Below are positions 33,250 through 45,085 of a stretch of DNA of 64,000 bases, piece by piece (within the stretch, counting starts at the first letter, position 1; every line of letters begins with the position of its first letter). The translations under genes were made by a program, and so were the position numbers. The stretch covers positions 64,224,001-64,288,000 of the forward strand of contig CP142459.1 in assembly GCA_038049695.1 (NCBI GenBank), written 5' to 3'. Under the pieces are notes generated by a model. It was given only the letters and a program-made list of their open reading frames with translations, was not told the DNA's origin and made no database searches. The stretch is from Cinnamomum chago (Eukaryota > Streptophyta > Magnoliopsida > Laurales > Lauraceae).

Positions 33250-34389
33250 CAACCGATCTCATTTGTGGGTCAAAATTAGTAATTTGACCGATTCACCTTC
33301 TTTACTGTTCTAATAAACCCTTGTATTTATTTACATATCTTAAATCTTCAAATGTTTTGAGAAATTAGTTAAAAACATCCAAAGAAATTCCAAACATATG
33401 AATTTGATTCATGATCCAAACTGTTGAATATTATCATATTAATTATAAGAATCAAGATGTCCAATTTCATACCTTGATGTTGATAGATTTTGAAAAAATG
33501 GAGAAGAACTTCCAAAAGATCCAAACCCATAAAGAAACTATTGAATGTACTCATTTACTTCTAAAAAAAATGGTGTTTCCAAACAAACAAGATAACGTGT
33601 TTTTACCTACATGTCATTTGGAAATGAAAAGGTCACATGAACGCTTAACATATATGAAATCCATATTTCAAGTGTAAAAGCAAAATGACTCATTGAAATC
33701 TGATATATTTTAAAACTTCCATAAGTAGTTAAAAATGAAGAATTAAAGGTAAATATCCAAGAAAAGAGATTATGGAACCACCTCCCCTCTAAAACTGAAT
33801 GAAAGGAAGATTGGAAATAGATACCTACCTTAAAAGATCTAAGTCCGATTACTGCAAGATCCCTATCTTATCTACAAGAGATCAAGTAGCACTCTTTTCT
33901 TAAATGACAGCTGCCATCTGCTTGATCTAACGCTTTCCAAAGTATAGCTATCATCCTAGTAATTTAAATTTTAGAAGTCACATCTTACATATTTTCCCGA
34001 CTTTTTTAATCGACATTCCATGGAGCTCATTCCACCAAAAATTCCTATGTATTCTATGCAAACGGACCCTATAGGACCATTAAACTAAGTATATGGTATG
34101 CATTATTTCATTCAGGTCCTACGGCAGGCAGGCAGTGACTCAAGACCCCAAACTAGTTTTACAGCCAGGGAATCAATGCAACTGGTATGCATTATTTCAT
34201 TCAGATCCCATCATTTAATTCCACCCAACTTTGTATTGTGCAGGTACTAAATCATGTGGTTGTCCGGGGTCTGAACTGGATAAAAAGATGATAGCAGGTA
34301 GGCTATAAAAAAAAATTAACTGAAACCAAACAGAAAGGGGAAAAACACCTGCAAAAAGGCACCTCTTAGACTTAGGGGGAAAAACAAAT
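33250..34389. other. Intergenic between convergent genes
   Basis: AT-rich DNA between the peptidase and BROX 3' ends. One 25-base direct repeat (TGGTATGCATTATTTCATTC at about 34094 and 34182) is visible. The 88-codon open frame at 33411-33677 is unrecognised and AT-driven. Confidence 0.45.
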
Positions 34390-34395
34390 TTTATT
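34390..34395 (-). terminator. Candidate poly(A) signal of the BROX-like gene
   Basis: AATAAA on the minus strand, about 320 bases beyond the TGA at 34713-34715. Other A-rich signals could serve instead. Confidence 0.4.
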
Positions 34396-34712
34396 CCTTA
34401 CCAAAGAAAATGCCCACACTACTTTTCTTTTTCTCTTTTTTCCCCCATTTCCTGATTAAACATATCCTACACACAAACAAGAACTCAATATGCAGCTTTT
34501 CCACTAACATGCAAGCTTCTATATTTGAAAGAATGAGAAATTTACATGAAAAATAACACCTGAAAATGATCTAGAGTGCACTAGGCAACAGAATGTAGGC
34601 TCTGCACTCTTCTAGCATGAGTTCTCCCCCAGCCACGGCATCCATGCTAACCCGAGTGAGGCCTTTTCAAGCTTGCCAAGTTTTGAGGTGGTTGGGTCAC
34701 CCCCTAAATGTG

Positions 34713-37700
34713 TCAGCCTTCATTATCCCACGAGGGGTCCACCTGGGGAAGTTGGTACTCATCAGGTTTCAAAGCCAAAGCGAAAACTGGCAACTTGGGT
34801 GCTGTCTCTAGGATTCTGTAAATGACAGATATCAACATCAGCCATGTAAGTGGTCGCATTTTATGTGGGTATGTGTGTGCCTATATGCATGAATGATGCG
34901 TCTATATATGAATTGATGTATGCATGCCTCCAGAAAGCAAACTACATTAGAGATTCATGGCGGTGTGAGATACGGTGCACCAGGAAGACAAGCTGCACAA
35001 TCTCCTGAACCTGGTTCATGTTTTGCAAAGCGAATGAGCCAATAAATGTAAGTGTAATGCAGTAATATGAACAGTGTTCGTGAGGTGCCTAACACTGCCT
35101 ATTTATCTTCTAATTAAACTCTATATTAGACTGTCGTTAAAAAAAATTAGAAAGAACGAGAGTTTTCAGAAAAAAAAAATAGAAAGGAAATGTTAATTAA
35201 AGCTGTATTATTGAAATCAAATGGAGAAATGCTAGATTGCTTTCCCTTGTCACTTGACCTTGAATTTGAAATTCTCAAGGAAAGAAATTTTATTAATCAA
35301 TCTACTTGAATAAGAGAGATTACAATCCTTTAAATAGACTAACAAGTACTCTTTGGGAACAAATAAAATAGAAACTATCTAATTTATCTACAAATCTTAG
35401 TAGCTTCTAAAAACTAGGAAAATCATCTAGAAACTTGAAAAATAGGAAAGTATAGCTTGGAAACATTCCGTGAATTTCCTTCTTCATTGGGCCTTATTTG
35501 GGTTTAGGCCTTTGGGCATAGACTTTTGGATTGGGCCCATAAGTCTGGCCTGCATCAGACTGATGTGCATGGCATAATTTAGAATGGGACTTGCTGGACA
35601 TTTCAAAACTACTCTATTTTCCTATTATACATTGTCTTTCTGATATTAATTTGAAGATATAATTGTAACTCTGCATGAATTAAGGTAACATAACAGTATC
35701 AAATTTTCCAACGAAAAGATCAGAAGAGAAGGCAGTAAGAAACTAGTTGAAGTTTACTTACGTTTCATGACTGTAGAGATCACGGTTAATGCGAACCTTG
35801 CTAGAGGTGTCTTTTGGGATCTTCTCTGAGAGATGTTTCAAAGTTCCCCAAAGAGGTGGATTCCTGCAGAGACATTGGTGGCAAGACTATTGAGTAGAAG
35901 AAAAACAGTAAAATGGATGGAAGAACCCAACACAAAGTTCCCCAGAGAAATGGATTCTTGCAGAGATGTCCGTGGTAAGGCTTAGTAATGAGTTGAAGCA
36001 AAACAGCAAAATGATGAAAGAACCCAACACTAGGTTGAAGCTTTTCACTCAAAAGAGTCTGAACCCAACACTTGGTAGGGCCCATCCAGATCTTTCGATG
36101 CCCCACCTTTGCATTGATTGGTGGGGCCCACCAAGGTGGCCGTGCAGGTCATCATGCCTATATGTCTATACATGTAAAATACAAAGCCTAGGGTAAAAAT
36201 GGTCTCGCTGAAGCCCACCTAGGCCCCACTATTATCAATCCAAAGAGAAAGGACCAAGAATCTTATTCCATCAACATATCTCATTTAATGCAAAAAAACA
36301 CTTAAAATAAAAGTTTACCAAATAAGGAAACTCCAGTAAAAAAAACTTACGTGGACTGTAGACCATAAATCTTAAACAACACATGAATCTAAACCATAAA
36401 ATAAATAACATCTTTCAACTAGATTAGTACGATAATAACAACCTCATGAGTCATGATTGATTGACACGTGTCAAGGTGGGCCCCATGTACCGCACCATGG
36501 TTTTCTTTATCACAAACTTGTCATTCCTGAAAATGTCTCTATGTCTATACAAATATATCATAATAAGGAACCTTTTTGTGAGTGAACTTGGATGCACACA
36601 AATGATTAAAGAAGGGGGTGAGGTAGGGTAAATGCGGAATACGTGTAGACCAAAGATGGTCCGAATCAATTTGATTTAGAAACATCAAAGTTGTGGCCAT
36701 TGGGTAGTGTATTCAATCCAATTGTGGTTATCAATCTGACATCTCTAATTGGATGACAACCATGGATTTAAAAACCGGCCGATACCGAACCGATATCTCA
36801 CTGAGATATCGGTATCGGTTTTTTTCTTCAATATCTCGGCCCATCTCAGCCGAGATGAAGTTCATAACGGATTTTTCAATATCTCGGCCGATATTTTCAA
36901 AATATCGGCCAAGATATGTTAAAAAGGGTGAGAATCCTAATTTTTTTATTTTTTCCCCCATCTTCATCTCCTCTCTTCTCAACTCCTTACTAGCCATAGC
37001 AGCAACCATCATCTCTCTTGCATATTTTCAAATCTTACTTCTATTTTTTGAAGAAAAAATATCTAAGGTAAGAGAAAATCAACTTAAAGCATTTTATTAT
37101 GGTTTTTTTTTTCTTTTTTATTTTTATTTTTTATAGATGAAGCATAGAGGTTTGTCACTTACTCACTTGTGTTGTTTTCTTCATTTAGAAATTAGATCTA
37201 CATACTTTCATGCTAAATCTACTCATACACATGATTTTGAACTTTTTTTTCAATTTTTTTTTATTTTCAGATTTTTTAATATTTGAATTATAATATATCA
37301 TTTTTTTGGGATTTCATCATAAATATGTTGTTTTAATGATTCATGATTATTGTATGGTGTGTAAATGATTGATGTTTGCATTATATGAAATACTGGAAAA
37401 GACAGTGAACTGCGAGTCTGCAACACAGACAGGACTCATAACTTAAGGTGATCGAGATTTTGATTTATTGCTGTTATTAATGGAAACAAATATTGTTTTG
37501 CAGCAATTTCTAATATTCTGGATTTTTTGGATATTTTTGCGAATTTTTTTGGATTAAAAAAAAAATTCATACCGCGATGACCGCGACGGACCGATATCCG
37601 CCGATACTGCGACCGAGACCGCCCGGCCGATACTGCGACCGAGACCGAGATTTTGAACCATGATGACAACTAAAATTGGGGTGAAATTCAATATACTGAG

Positions 37701-40700
37701 GCATAAGTCATCACTGCTGCCACCACTACTACCACTCATCATCTTTTATTTTATGTAAATTAAGGATTTAAATTTTTATTCTATACATGTGTTCAGTTTT
37801 CCAATCATTTCTGGAGTGTTTCCTTGAACTTCTAATGAGTTCTCCCATTAAGGTCAATTTGCTTAGAATTAAAAAGCCCACATCTCTTGTTCTCCATGAG
37901 AGAGAGAGAGAGATATGCTAACCTTGATGTAGGTGGCATGGTGTTGAAGACTTCACAAACCTTCTTGCTTTCTTTGAGAAACTCCTCTGCTGCTTGCAGG
38001 GCAGCTACAGCCATCCTGTGAGATACCTCCGTATTATTCTCATCGAGGATGAGTCCATGATAATAATATGCTGCAGCCTGATGGAAATATAAGTAAATAT
38101 ATTATGTAAAATTCAGGAGTATCTACAATCTTACACATTGTAGTAAGAAACCAATGCGTATAAGATAACCGCATTGGGGCATGTGGGTCCCACCGCCAAT
38201 GCAGACCAACCAAAACATAGGTAAGCCGCTTCTTATCCTTGGGGATATACAAGACTAATCTTCCACGTTCATTTTGGCAAAACAACTATGGGAAGGCATG
38301 CAGGTTCTTGTATGGATATGGTTCTTCTAATAATGGTAACTGGCATTTGAAGTGAAGTTTAATTCCTTAATAGAGATGTTAAATATAGGTAATGACTCTC
38401 TCACAAGAAGAAGTTCCTTCATCTGTTAGATGCTGCAAGTATGAGTTCTACAAGGACGTGCCATTTTGAAATTAGCTCAATATCGCAATCATTTCTTTTG
38501 GAGATTTGTACAAAAAGGCGCCTATGTTTTCAGACAATCTCAAAAAGACTTGTCTTTTATGTTTTTACAGTATGGCCCCCCTTTTCGACCATTTAGTTAG
38601 TTCTTTTGGATAAATGACAGAGATGCCCTTTATTTAAGGTTAGCAAATCTCACCAACTCAAGTTACTTTTAGTGGGGCCTACCTAATGCAAGATGACAAA
38701 AGGAAGCATGGTGATGGAAAGGCTCGGATGTAAATTAAGAAAACATAAAGCCATTTAAATTATTATTATTATTATTTTTTGATAACCAAGCCATTCAAAT
38801 AATACAATTCTTCAGTTTTAAGCCTTCAAAGTTTAAGGGGGCAAAATTGTCTTTTTATCCTTTAGATCAATATGATAAGTCATTTGAGTTTTTCTTAAGG
38901 GTAAATCGGTCGAAAATAAAAAAAAATCTAAGTGTTTACCAGGACTGTTAGTCAAGGGAGTTTTAGTATATAGGGGCCTTTCGTAGTTTATTTGAAAATA
39001 TAGGGATTTAAAAAAAAAAAATCTTTTTTATATTAAAACCCATGAACACTGCCAACATCCATTTCCATGTATTCTCTAAAGGTCTTTATGTCTGACTTAT
39101 TGGAGGGGTTTATACAAGCTTTCTTAATATTGCTTACATGCCACCATTGAGCAGAGTTTTCAGTCATCAAACAGAAGAAAGGTGTACAATATATTCACGT
39201 CATCCCATCAGAAACCACATAAAGCAGATAAGTAATAGTTTGCAAAGTTCATAAGAGAGGAAAAAGAATAAAAAATGTTAAAACGCAAGATTAGATCGAA
39301 TTTATATAAAAGAAAATATGGAAACAGGCATTAGCAGCGAATCAATGCACCTTAGCTTCAGCATATTTCCACTTAACAAAGAGTTGATGCTTTCCACCCC
39401 AGCCATCAGTTAATGGAAGGTTCATGATGTTCTCGTGAGCCTGTATGAAGTCATCACAAGTAATGCAAATCAAAATGGATATATTGCTTAAAATATAATG
39501 AAGATTTAGCCAATGTTGAATAAAATTAAAAAGAATATAAACGTGGGATTATGCTTTGATCATGATGGTGGTGATGACAGGACACAAAAACGAGAGAAAT
39601 ATGATGGGAATGTCTTGGAGACTTAGTGGAGGTAGTTGACCAAGAACACAAACTACAGTGTATGAATTCCCAACATGAGAGCATAATATGATCCAGACTC
39701 CTTTGCAACAGGAAAACCTGGATAGAGAAGACTAATGTTAGGCTAACTGGTGCAGGAGCACATGATCAGTTTTAAAATTTTATATTTATAGGAGCTTTTC
39801 ACTTTTTTAGATTTCTATCACATTTTCTATATTTTTGAAGTTTTTTGAGTCTAGAGTGAAAACTGAATCGACTCGGACATAACTCAACCAAGTCAACTCT
39901 ATTCGAGGGGGACTGAGTCACCCCCGAGTCTGATGTTTAAGACCTTGGGTTTCTAAGTCATCTTGGAAAGGTTTCAAATACCAAAGTTATCTGGGTATTA
40001 TATTGATAAATGATAACAATAATTTCAATTTTCAACCATTAAAAACATTTTTTGATCAAAAAACAAATAGAACATTTTCTGCTTTCTTGAAAACAAGAAG
40101 GAAAAAATCATTATAAATGGTATCTTGAAAAATCTGCCGTACTATGGGACTTGAGCAAGTATAAATAAAGGTAGTTAAAGAGGAAATTAGTTTCATTAGT
40201 AGATAATGCCAATGAATGGTGGCTTCAAGAGCAAAACATCATTTTGGGTGGAGGATTAATGAGAACATGTGTTAAATGTGATGAATTTAGGAGTATGAAA
40301 TTGTGCAGGAGCAGAATAATGAAATATGAAGAGTTACTCTCAGGAAAGAGGTAGGAAGTGAAAGTACAACAGAAGAAAAGAAGCAGAAACACTCTTTCCA
40401 GAAAAGAAAAGAAAAGAAAAAAAAGTGAAAGGGCTTAGGTCTGGGATAGCTCCATCCTGGGGAGTCTTTGATTATGTTGGGCTATCATCTCCTCTCCACC
40501 TTGAAACATTGATTATACTCATTTCTATGTTAGTACTATCCTTCTTCTTCAGTTAAGCATACCCCAAAAGATATTCAATTACAATTATCCAGGATGCTTC
40601 AGGGATAACAGTGATAAGATTGCTTCACAATGACAATTCCAAGATAGGGATATCCAGGATTAGGCCTTGTGCATGAAAGACTTCTCTGTATGTCAACTGA

Positions 40701-43700
40701 ACAAAAGTTGGATGAGACCTATTTCTATCCCATGATCCATATATATATATTTATATATATATATATAAACACGTATAAATGAAGCAAAGCATGATGGATA
40801 CATAACAAGAACAGGTAAAGGGAATTTAAAAGAACATAGTAGACAATGGTAGGATAGAAGAATCCATAAATTCAATAAAGCGGCACAGTTGCTTGAGGAA
40901 CAATGAACAGAATATGAAGAAAGCTAGCTGGAGGTGATTGAAGTTTTTGGGTAACATAAATAACAATAATGCATCAAAGAATATCTCAAGCTTGGAAATT
41001 TATCCTCAAGTAGGAATAAACGTCTCTATATATACAACTTTTGTATATATAACGAAATGACACAAGAAATACAACCAAACACACAAATTGATGGAGAATG
41101 GTAGCTGCAACTAAATACACCTGCAACTAAGGAAGATTCATATCAACAAGTGACCTACCATGAGTGCAAGGCTTGTTAAAATACTGTTGATCCAGATGAA
41201 AAGAAATGTTAAAATACCTGATGCCAGTACTCTACCATCTCGCAAGCAAGCCTTCGTTTCACTGCGAGTGTTGCCTTAGCACTATCAATTGCCATTCCAA
41301 GTTGAACATCAACTCCCTATATCATGCATGGCATAAGAAGGAAAAAAGAATTAAAGATAGAAAATGATGTCAACTGAGTGCTTAAACTATTTTTCATTTT
41401 ATTTCCACACAATAAAGTTGCACAATTTGTGAACTACCTACGAAGTTCATTGGTTCTAAATACTAGCAGTGTGAATCCTAGGAAAGAATCATGAATCATA
41501 TTCATTTCTGATGCAAAATTCAAAGCATATTAAGCACACCGCTACTCATAAGACTGAATGTGTTGGTCAGTCAAGTCATCCTTGGAAAGAAATCATTCTG
41601 CAACTTCAGTCAAAACGAACCGAAATTCACAACTACGGTGAGGATTCACTGCCGACCCCGCCATGGAAGTCTCCACCTTTGATTGGAGCTTTGTAGATGC
41701 TGAGTTCCCTATTTGAAAGATATTGGGAGTTGTTGAGAAGCTCTGCTATGATATTATGGGCTGCTGATGTAACTGACTGAGAAGAACCTATCTTCATGCA
41801 GAACCCATCTTCAAGTAACTTCTAGAAATCCATCTTCCTTCAGAACCCATTTTCGTTTCCCCAACCCATCATCCCAAACTGTCCAACTCCCGAACGTTCC
41901 CAAAATGTATCCATCTTAATGTTGCAGTCCTAAATAGTTACAGGGCTTGATCACCATTAGTCATGGGGCTTTTGTCGTATTGGTTAGTTGGGTTCGTAAC
42001 ATTTGGTATTAGAGTCGGGCCCACATCTCAAGGTCGAGTCTTGGAAAGGGCTACCTAAAATAGAATAAATTGAGAGCCATTCTGAGAGAGAAAGAGGCTA
42101 CCCACCACTAGAGTGAGAGCCACCACAGAGAGGGCTGCCTGGAGTAGAGTGCTAGTTGTCCCAAGAGGGCTACTTGCTACCAAAGCGAGAGTAGCCGAGG
42201 ACGTCGGCTGCGTCAGTGCAGTGGTTTGTTAACCTAACCAATACGCCAAAAGCCCCTAAATTTTTTCTCAACACTAGGTGGAATGCGGGTGGCACACTTT
42301 TGGCTCCTTGCACTTTCTTTCAACATCAAAACATTTGTTATGGGATTCAAACTCATGACCGATTGACTCTATTACCATATTAAGTTTTCTTAGCCAGCCA
42401 TTCTTACTACTTTTCAATAATTAGGCCTCTTGAGACTTAATGACAGTCTCAAATAAGGGGATGGTGGTCCCAAATGGGCCCACAAAGAGAACCCACAGCC
42501 CAGAGTACACAAGGCCTCATTCTACCTATTCACTTAACTCATTTTCTTTTATCAGTTACTTCTATATCAGATAAGTCTGATTCAGCTAGAGAATAATTGT
42601 CTTGGCGTGCCAACATTTGAAGAAATAATCTAATCAACACCAGGAATTCCTCGCCCTGAAGTAAAACATTAAAAAATAATATACAAGAAGGATGAACAGA
42701 TGTTATAGAGGAAGTAAATACCTGGCCTAATGCTTGCAGACAAATAGCTCTAAGCACACCTTCTGATAGGTCTATGGGAAGATCTGTCCTGCAATAAAAT
42801 CATTGAGCACAACAGTCAGGGCACTTGAAGTTCACAACATCATGAAAACGAAATGGTGTTACAAAAATTCTCTAGATATACTCTAGAATAAATATGCACT
42901 CGAGAAAGTTCTGTTCCAACATGAAAAAACTATGAAGGTTCGGGATGAAAATGTTGCTGATAAGAAAGATGCATAAACCTGAGCTCTGGAGGTATCTGAG
43001 GGAGGACGTGTTTGATAGCATAATCCAAATAGCCTGCTGCCTTCAAAAAAACATCTACAGAATCCCGTCTTCTCTCTGGTACAAAGAGCCCAGATTGAAA
43101 TGACAACTTTGACAGAATCAAGTAATGTAGGAATAAACGTTTAAAAGAAAGTGATGTATGAATAAATATTCTACTTGTAAAAATATTCACTCCCACATAT
43201 CAAGTGCAAAAGTAAGCACTTAATAAGAAGATCTGGATAGGAACAGAAAAAGAAAAAGATTCATGATCTACTTATGAGGGACAAATCAGAATTGACGCTG
43301 ATCATTATCAATAGTGATCAAGTTAATAATATCATTTTGAATTTATGATGAGTATAAGTAGAACAATAAATCTCTGTCAGTTTTGGGACTACAAAATAAA
43401 GTTTAAACAATTATCAGTCCGTACCTGTCTTAGTCTGAATTTTTTTTAGCACAGAGGTACTTGAGACGAGTGCATTATGAAATTCATAAACCACTAATTT
43501 GTCAAATGATTACCCCACCAGGAATAATGAATATACATATCTTTTCAGGGGATGAAAAGAAGTAACAAAGCAATACAAACATATCATCATCAATGTAGCC
43601 TAATCCCATATATCAATTCGAAAGGCTAATTTTTTACCCAAAAAAAAAAGTTTTGTAAAGCTTCTAATTAAAAAAAAAAGGTTGTTGAATATTATAACAT

Positions 43701-45085
43701 AACTAGATCCACACTTGATGCAACTTTGGATGAGGTGGTGGTGTAGCTTTGCATTTAAAACGAAGCAACATTCTGACACGAGAAAACTAGTGGGATAAGA
43801 TTAGGTAACTCATCAGACCACTTCAATTGGTGATCTTCCCCCACTTTCCACTGTACAAGGGGGCACCTTTTTTTGTTGATCAGAACAGCGCATATGGTGA
43901 GCAGTGGATGAGGCACAGCCTAAGATTGAAACATCATATGATTATAGCATTTTAACCTCTGGACTTCTGCATCTTGAATATGGATGCTTAACCTTTTCTT
44001 TTAACCTAAATTCTTTGCCTGAAGACAAATGGCACAGATCTGTAGATTGTCCTGTCCAGCTCGCCATATCAAAGAAACTCTTGCAGCTAATTCAGGTAAC
44101 GTAATTATAACATTTTTATTTATGCCTTACATGAAAGGATCAGAAAGGTGAAACAGCAAAGTATATGAATGACCAAGGCACATGGGCTCACACTAAAACC
44201 AACCTTCTGATACTTTCGGTTGGTGACTTTCTCCTGATATTTTAGGCAGAAGTAACGAATTGGCATGTGACAATGATAGCATGGCCATCAAGTGCAAAAC
44301 TGACAGTAACTCATACCAAGCATTTGAGATGGCTGTCTCCTGCAAGTGGGTATCGGCAGATATTAAAACAGGTAATTAAGAATAAGTTCCAAAGCTGCAT
44401 GGGTTCACAAACAAAAATGTGCAAGTATAAGGTATGTTATATTATATATCATAACCAGCAAAAATACAGAACTCTGAGGAATGTATATAATACACATCCT
44501 TCCCTACCTCTGCATCATCCTCCTGGTTAACCCACACAAACTGTACCATGTGTTTTAGCTGGCTTCCTGAACACCATAGACACCCAACCATTAAGGATTA
44601 AATAGATGGGTAGGAAGGAACTCTACTATAAGAAATAACACAAACAAGGTCACTAATACAATCTTAAGTTACCTTCTTTTACTAGTCCCAATAACACTGA
44701 CAAGTAATTTTCAGTAGCCTGAAGAAGATCACTAAATGATGAACCTCCTGCAGAAATCAAATCAATTGGATGTCAACAACATCATGCTCAATCCAATAAA
44801 TATGAATGTCACTGCTTTATCATTTAGCTAACCGTGTTGTGTAGCCGTCTTTCTCTTTAGTTTTGTAGCTGTTGGTGCTTCCTGGCCAGCCATCACAACG
44901 ATTCGTGTTCTGAGAGCAGAGAGACGTTCCACCAAGTTTTTAGACAGGTGATCACCAAGTGGCTGTGAGAAGTCCACAGTTTTAGGGATGCGTAATCCAG
45001 GGACAAACACGGCCACCTCCCCCACATTTGCAGGTGTTCTTCTGTTTCCTCCACCATCCTTTGGTGTTGATACTAGGCATCCCAT
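34713..45085 (-). CDS. BRO1 domain-containing protein, BROX-like
   Basis: Eleven exons on the minus strand: 44833-45085, 44673-44747, 44508-44566, 44204-44339, 42979-43075, 42722-42788, 41218-41316, 39351-39440, 37923-38077, 35762-35863 and 34713-34815. All introns are GT-AG and the frame runs 411 codons to TGA, about the length of known BROX proteins. The BRO1 domain, shared with ALIX/Bro1, folds as a boomerang of helices that binds ESCRT-III subunits in endosomal sorting. Recognisable blocks include PGLRIPKTVDFSQPLGD, VQFVWVNQEDDAE, NAWYELLSVLHLMAMLSL, FLKAAGYLDYAI, GVLRAICLQALGQ, LAVKRRLACEMVEYW, LFVKWKYAEAKAAAYYYHG, KIPKDTSSKVRINRDLY and ALKPDEYQLP. The start MGCLVS offers Gly2 for myristoylation and Cys3 for palmitoylation, so the protein is probably membrane-tethered by its N terminus. 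There is no C-terminal CAAX box (it ends DNEG). The family call is firm; the partners are inferred. Confidence 0.94.
35230..35585 (-). mobile_element. LTR fossil in the last BROX intron
   Basis: Read on the minus strand this segment looks like a single plant LTR. It starts TGATGCAGGCCAGACTTATG, has a TATA-like TCTATTTAAAGG, then an AATAAAATTTCTTTCC signal and a U5-like end. No internal retrotransposon genes accompany it. It appears to be a solo LTR or fragment of about 0.35 kb; its family (Copia or TRIM type) is not certain. Confidence 0.45.
35841..36030. repeat. Tandem duplication across the exon 10 acceptor
   Basis: AAGTTCCCCA begins at 35841 and again at 35935, and both units run on to GAACCCAACAC (ending 35932 and 36030). 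The first unit contains the start of BROX exon 10 and its acceptor. The second is a diverged copy with its own GCAG-type acceptor, lying about 90 bases upstream in transcription. Identity is roughly 80 percent. Confidence 0.85.
36761..37661. mobile_element. TIR element with CGGCCGATAT-rich ends (MULE-like)
   Basis: GATGACAAC flanks it on both sides (36752-36760 and 37662-37670), a 9-bp target duplication. The ends are inverted: CATGGATTTAAAAACCGGCC on the left, ATGGTTCAAAATCTCGGTC (reverse strand) on the right. Sub-terminal regions carry many CGG(C/T)CGATA and GAGATATCGG units. The AT-rich centre has no transposase. It lies in BROX intron 9. Confidence 0.65.
38078..39350 (-). other. BROX intron 8
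   Basis: AT-rich intron of about 1.3 kb. It has a TTA-rich run near 38761 and no recognisable inserted element or exon. Confidence 0.7.
39441..41217 (-). other. BROX intron 7
   Basis: About 1.8 kb of AT-rich DNA with TA-rich runs near 40741-40770 and GAAAA repeats near 40400. No element or exon recognised. Confidence 0.7.
41920..42260. mobile_element. TRIM-like LTR fossil with inverted terminal copy, BROX intron 6
   Basis: A short LTR-like unit (41920-42001) begins TGTTGCAGTCCTAAAT and ends GTTCGTAACA. It is followed by TGGTATTAGAGTC, which resembles a primer-binding site. About 230 bases on, the LTR end recurs in reverse orientation (AACCTAACCAATACGCC, near 42231). The same LTR family forms the element at 57.1-57.4 kb. 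No coding sequence; a small, old, rearranged relic. Confidence 0.55.
43076..44203 (-). other. BROX intron 4
   Basis: About 1.1 kb of AT-rich intron. A 66-codon plus-strand open frame at 43904-44104 has no family match and lies antisense within the intron; I do not call it. Confidence 0.7.

Noticed and set aside
36731-37136. Overlapping open frames of 93 and 127 codons
   Set aside because: They follow from the palindromic CGGCCGATA repeats of the TIR element, not from a gene.
42539-42757. 72-codon minus-strand frame adjoining BROX exon 6
   Set aside because: Only its first part is exon; the rest reads through the donor into the intron and lacks BRO1 similarity, whereas the exon at 41218-41316 continues the domain.
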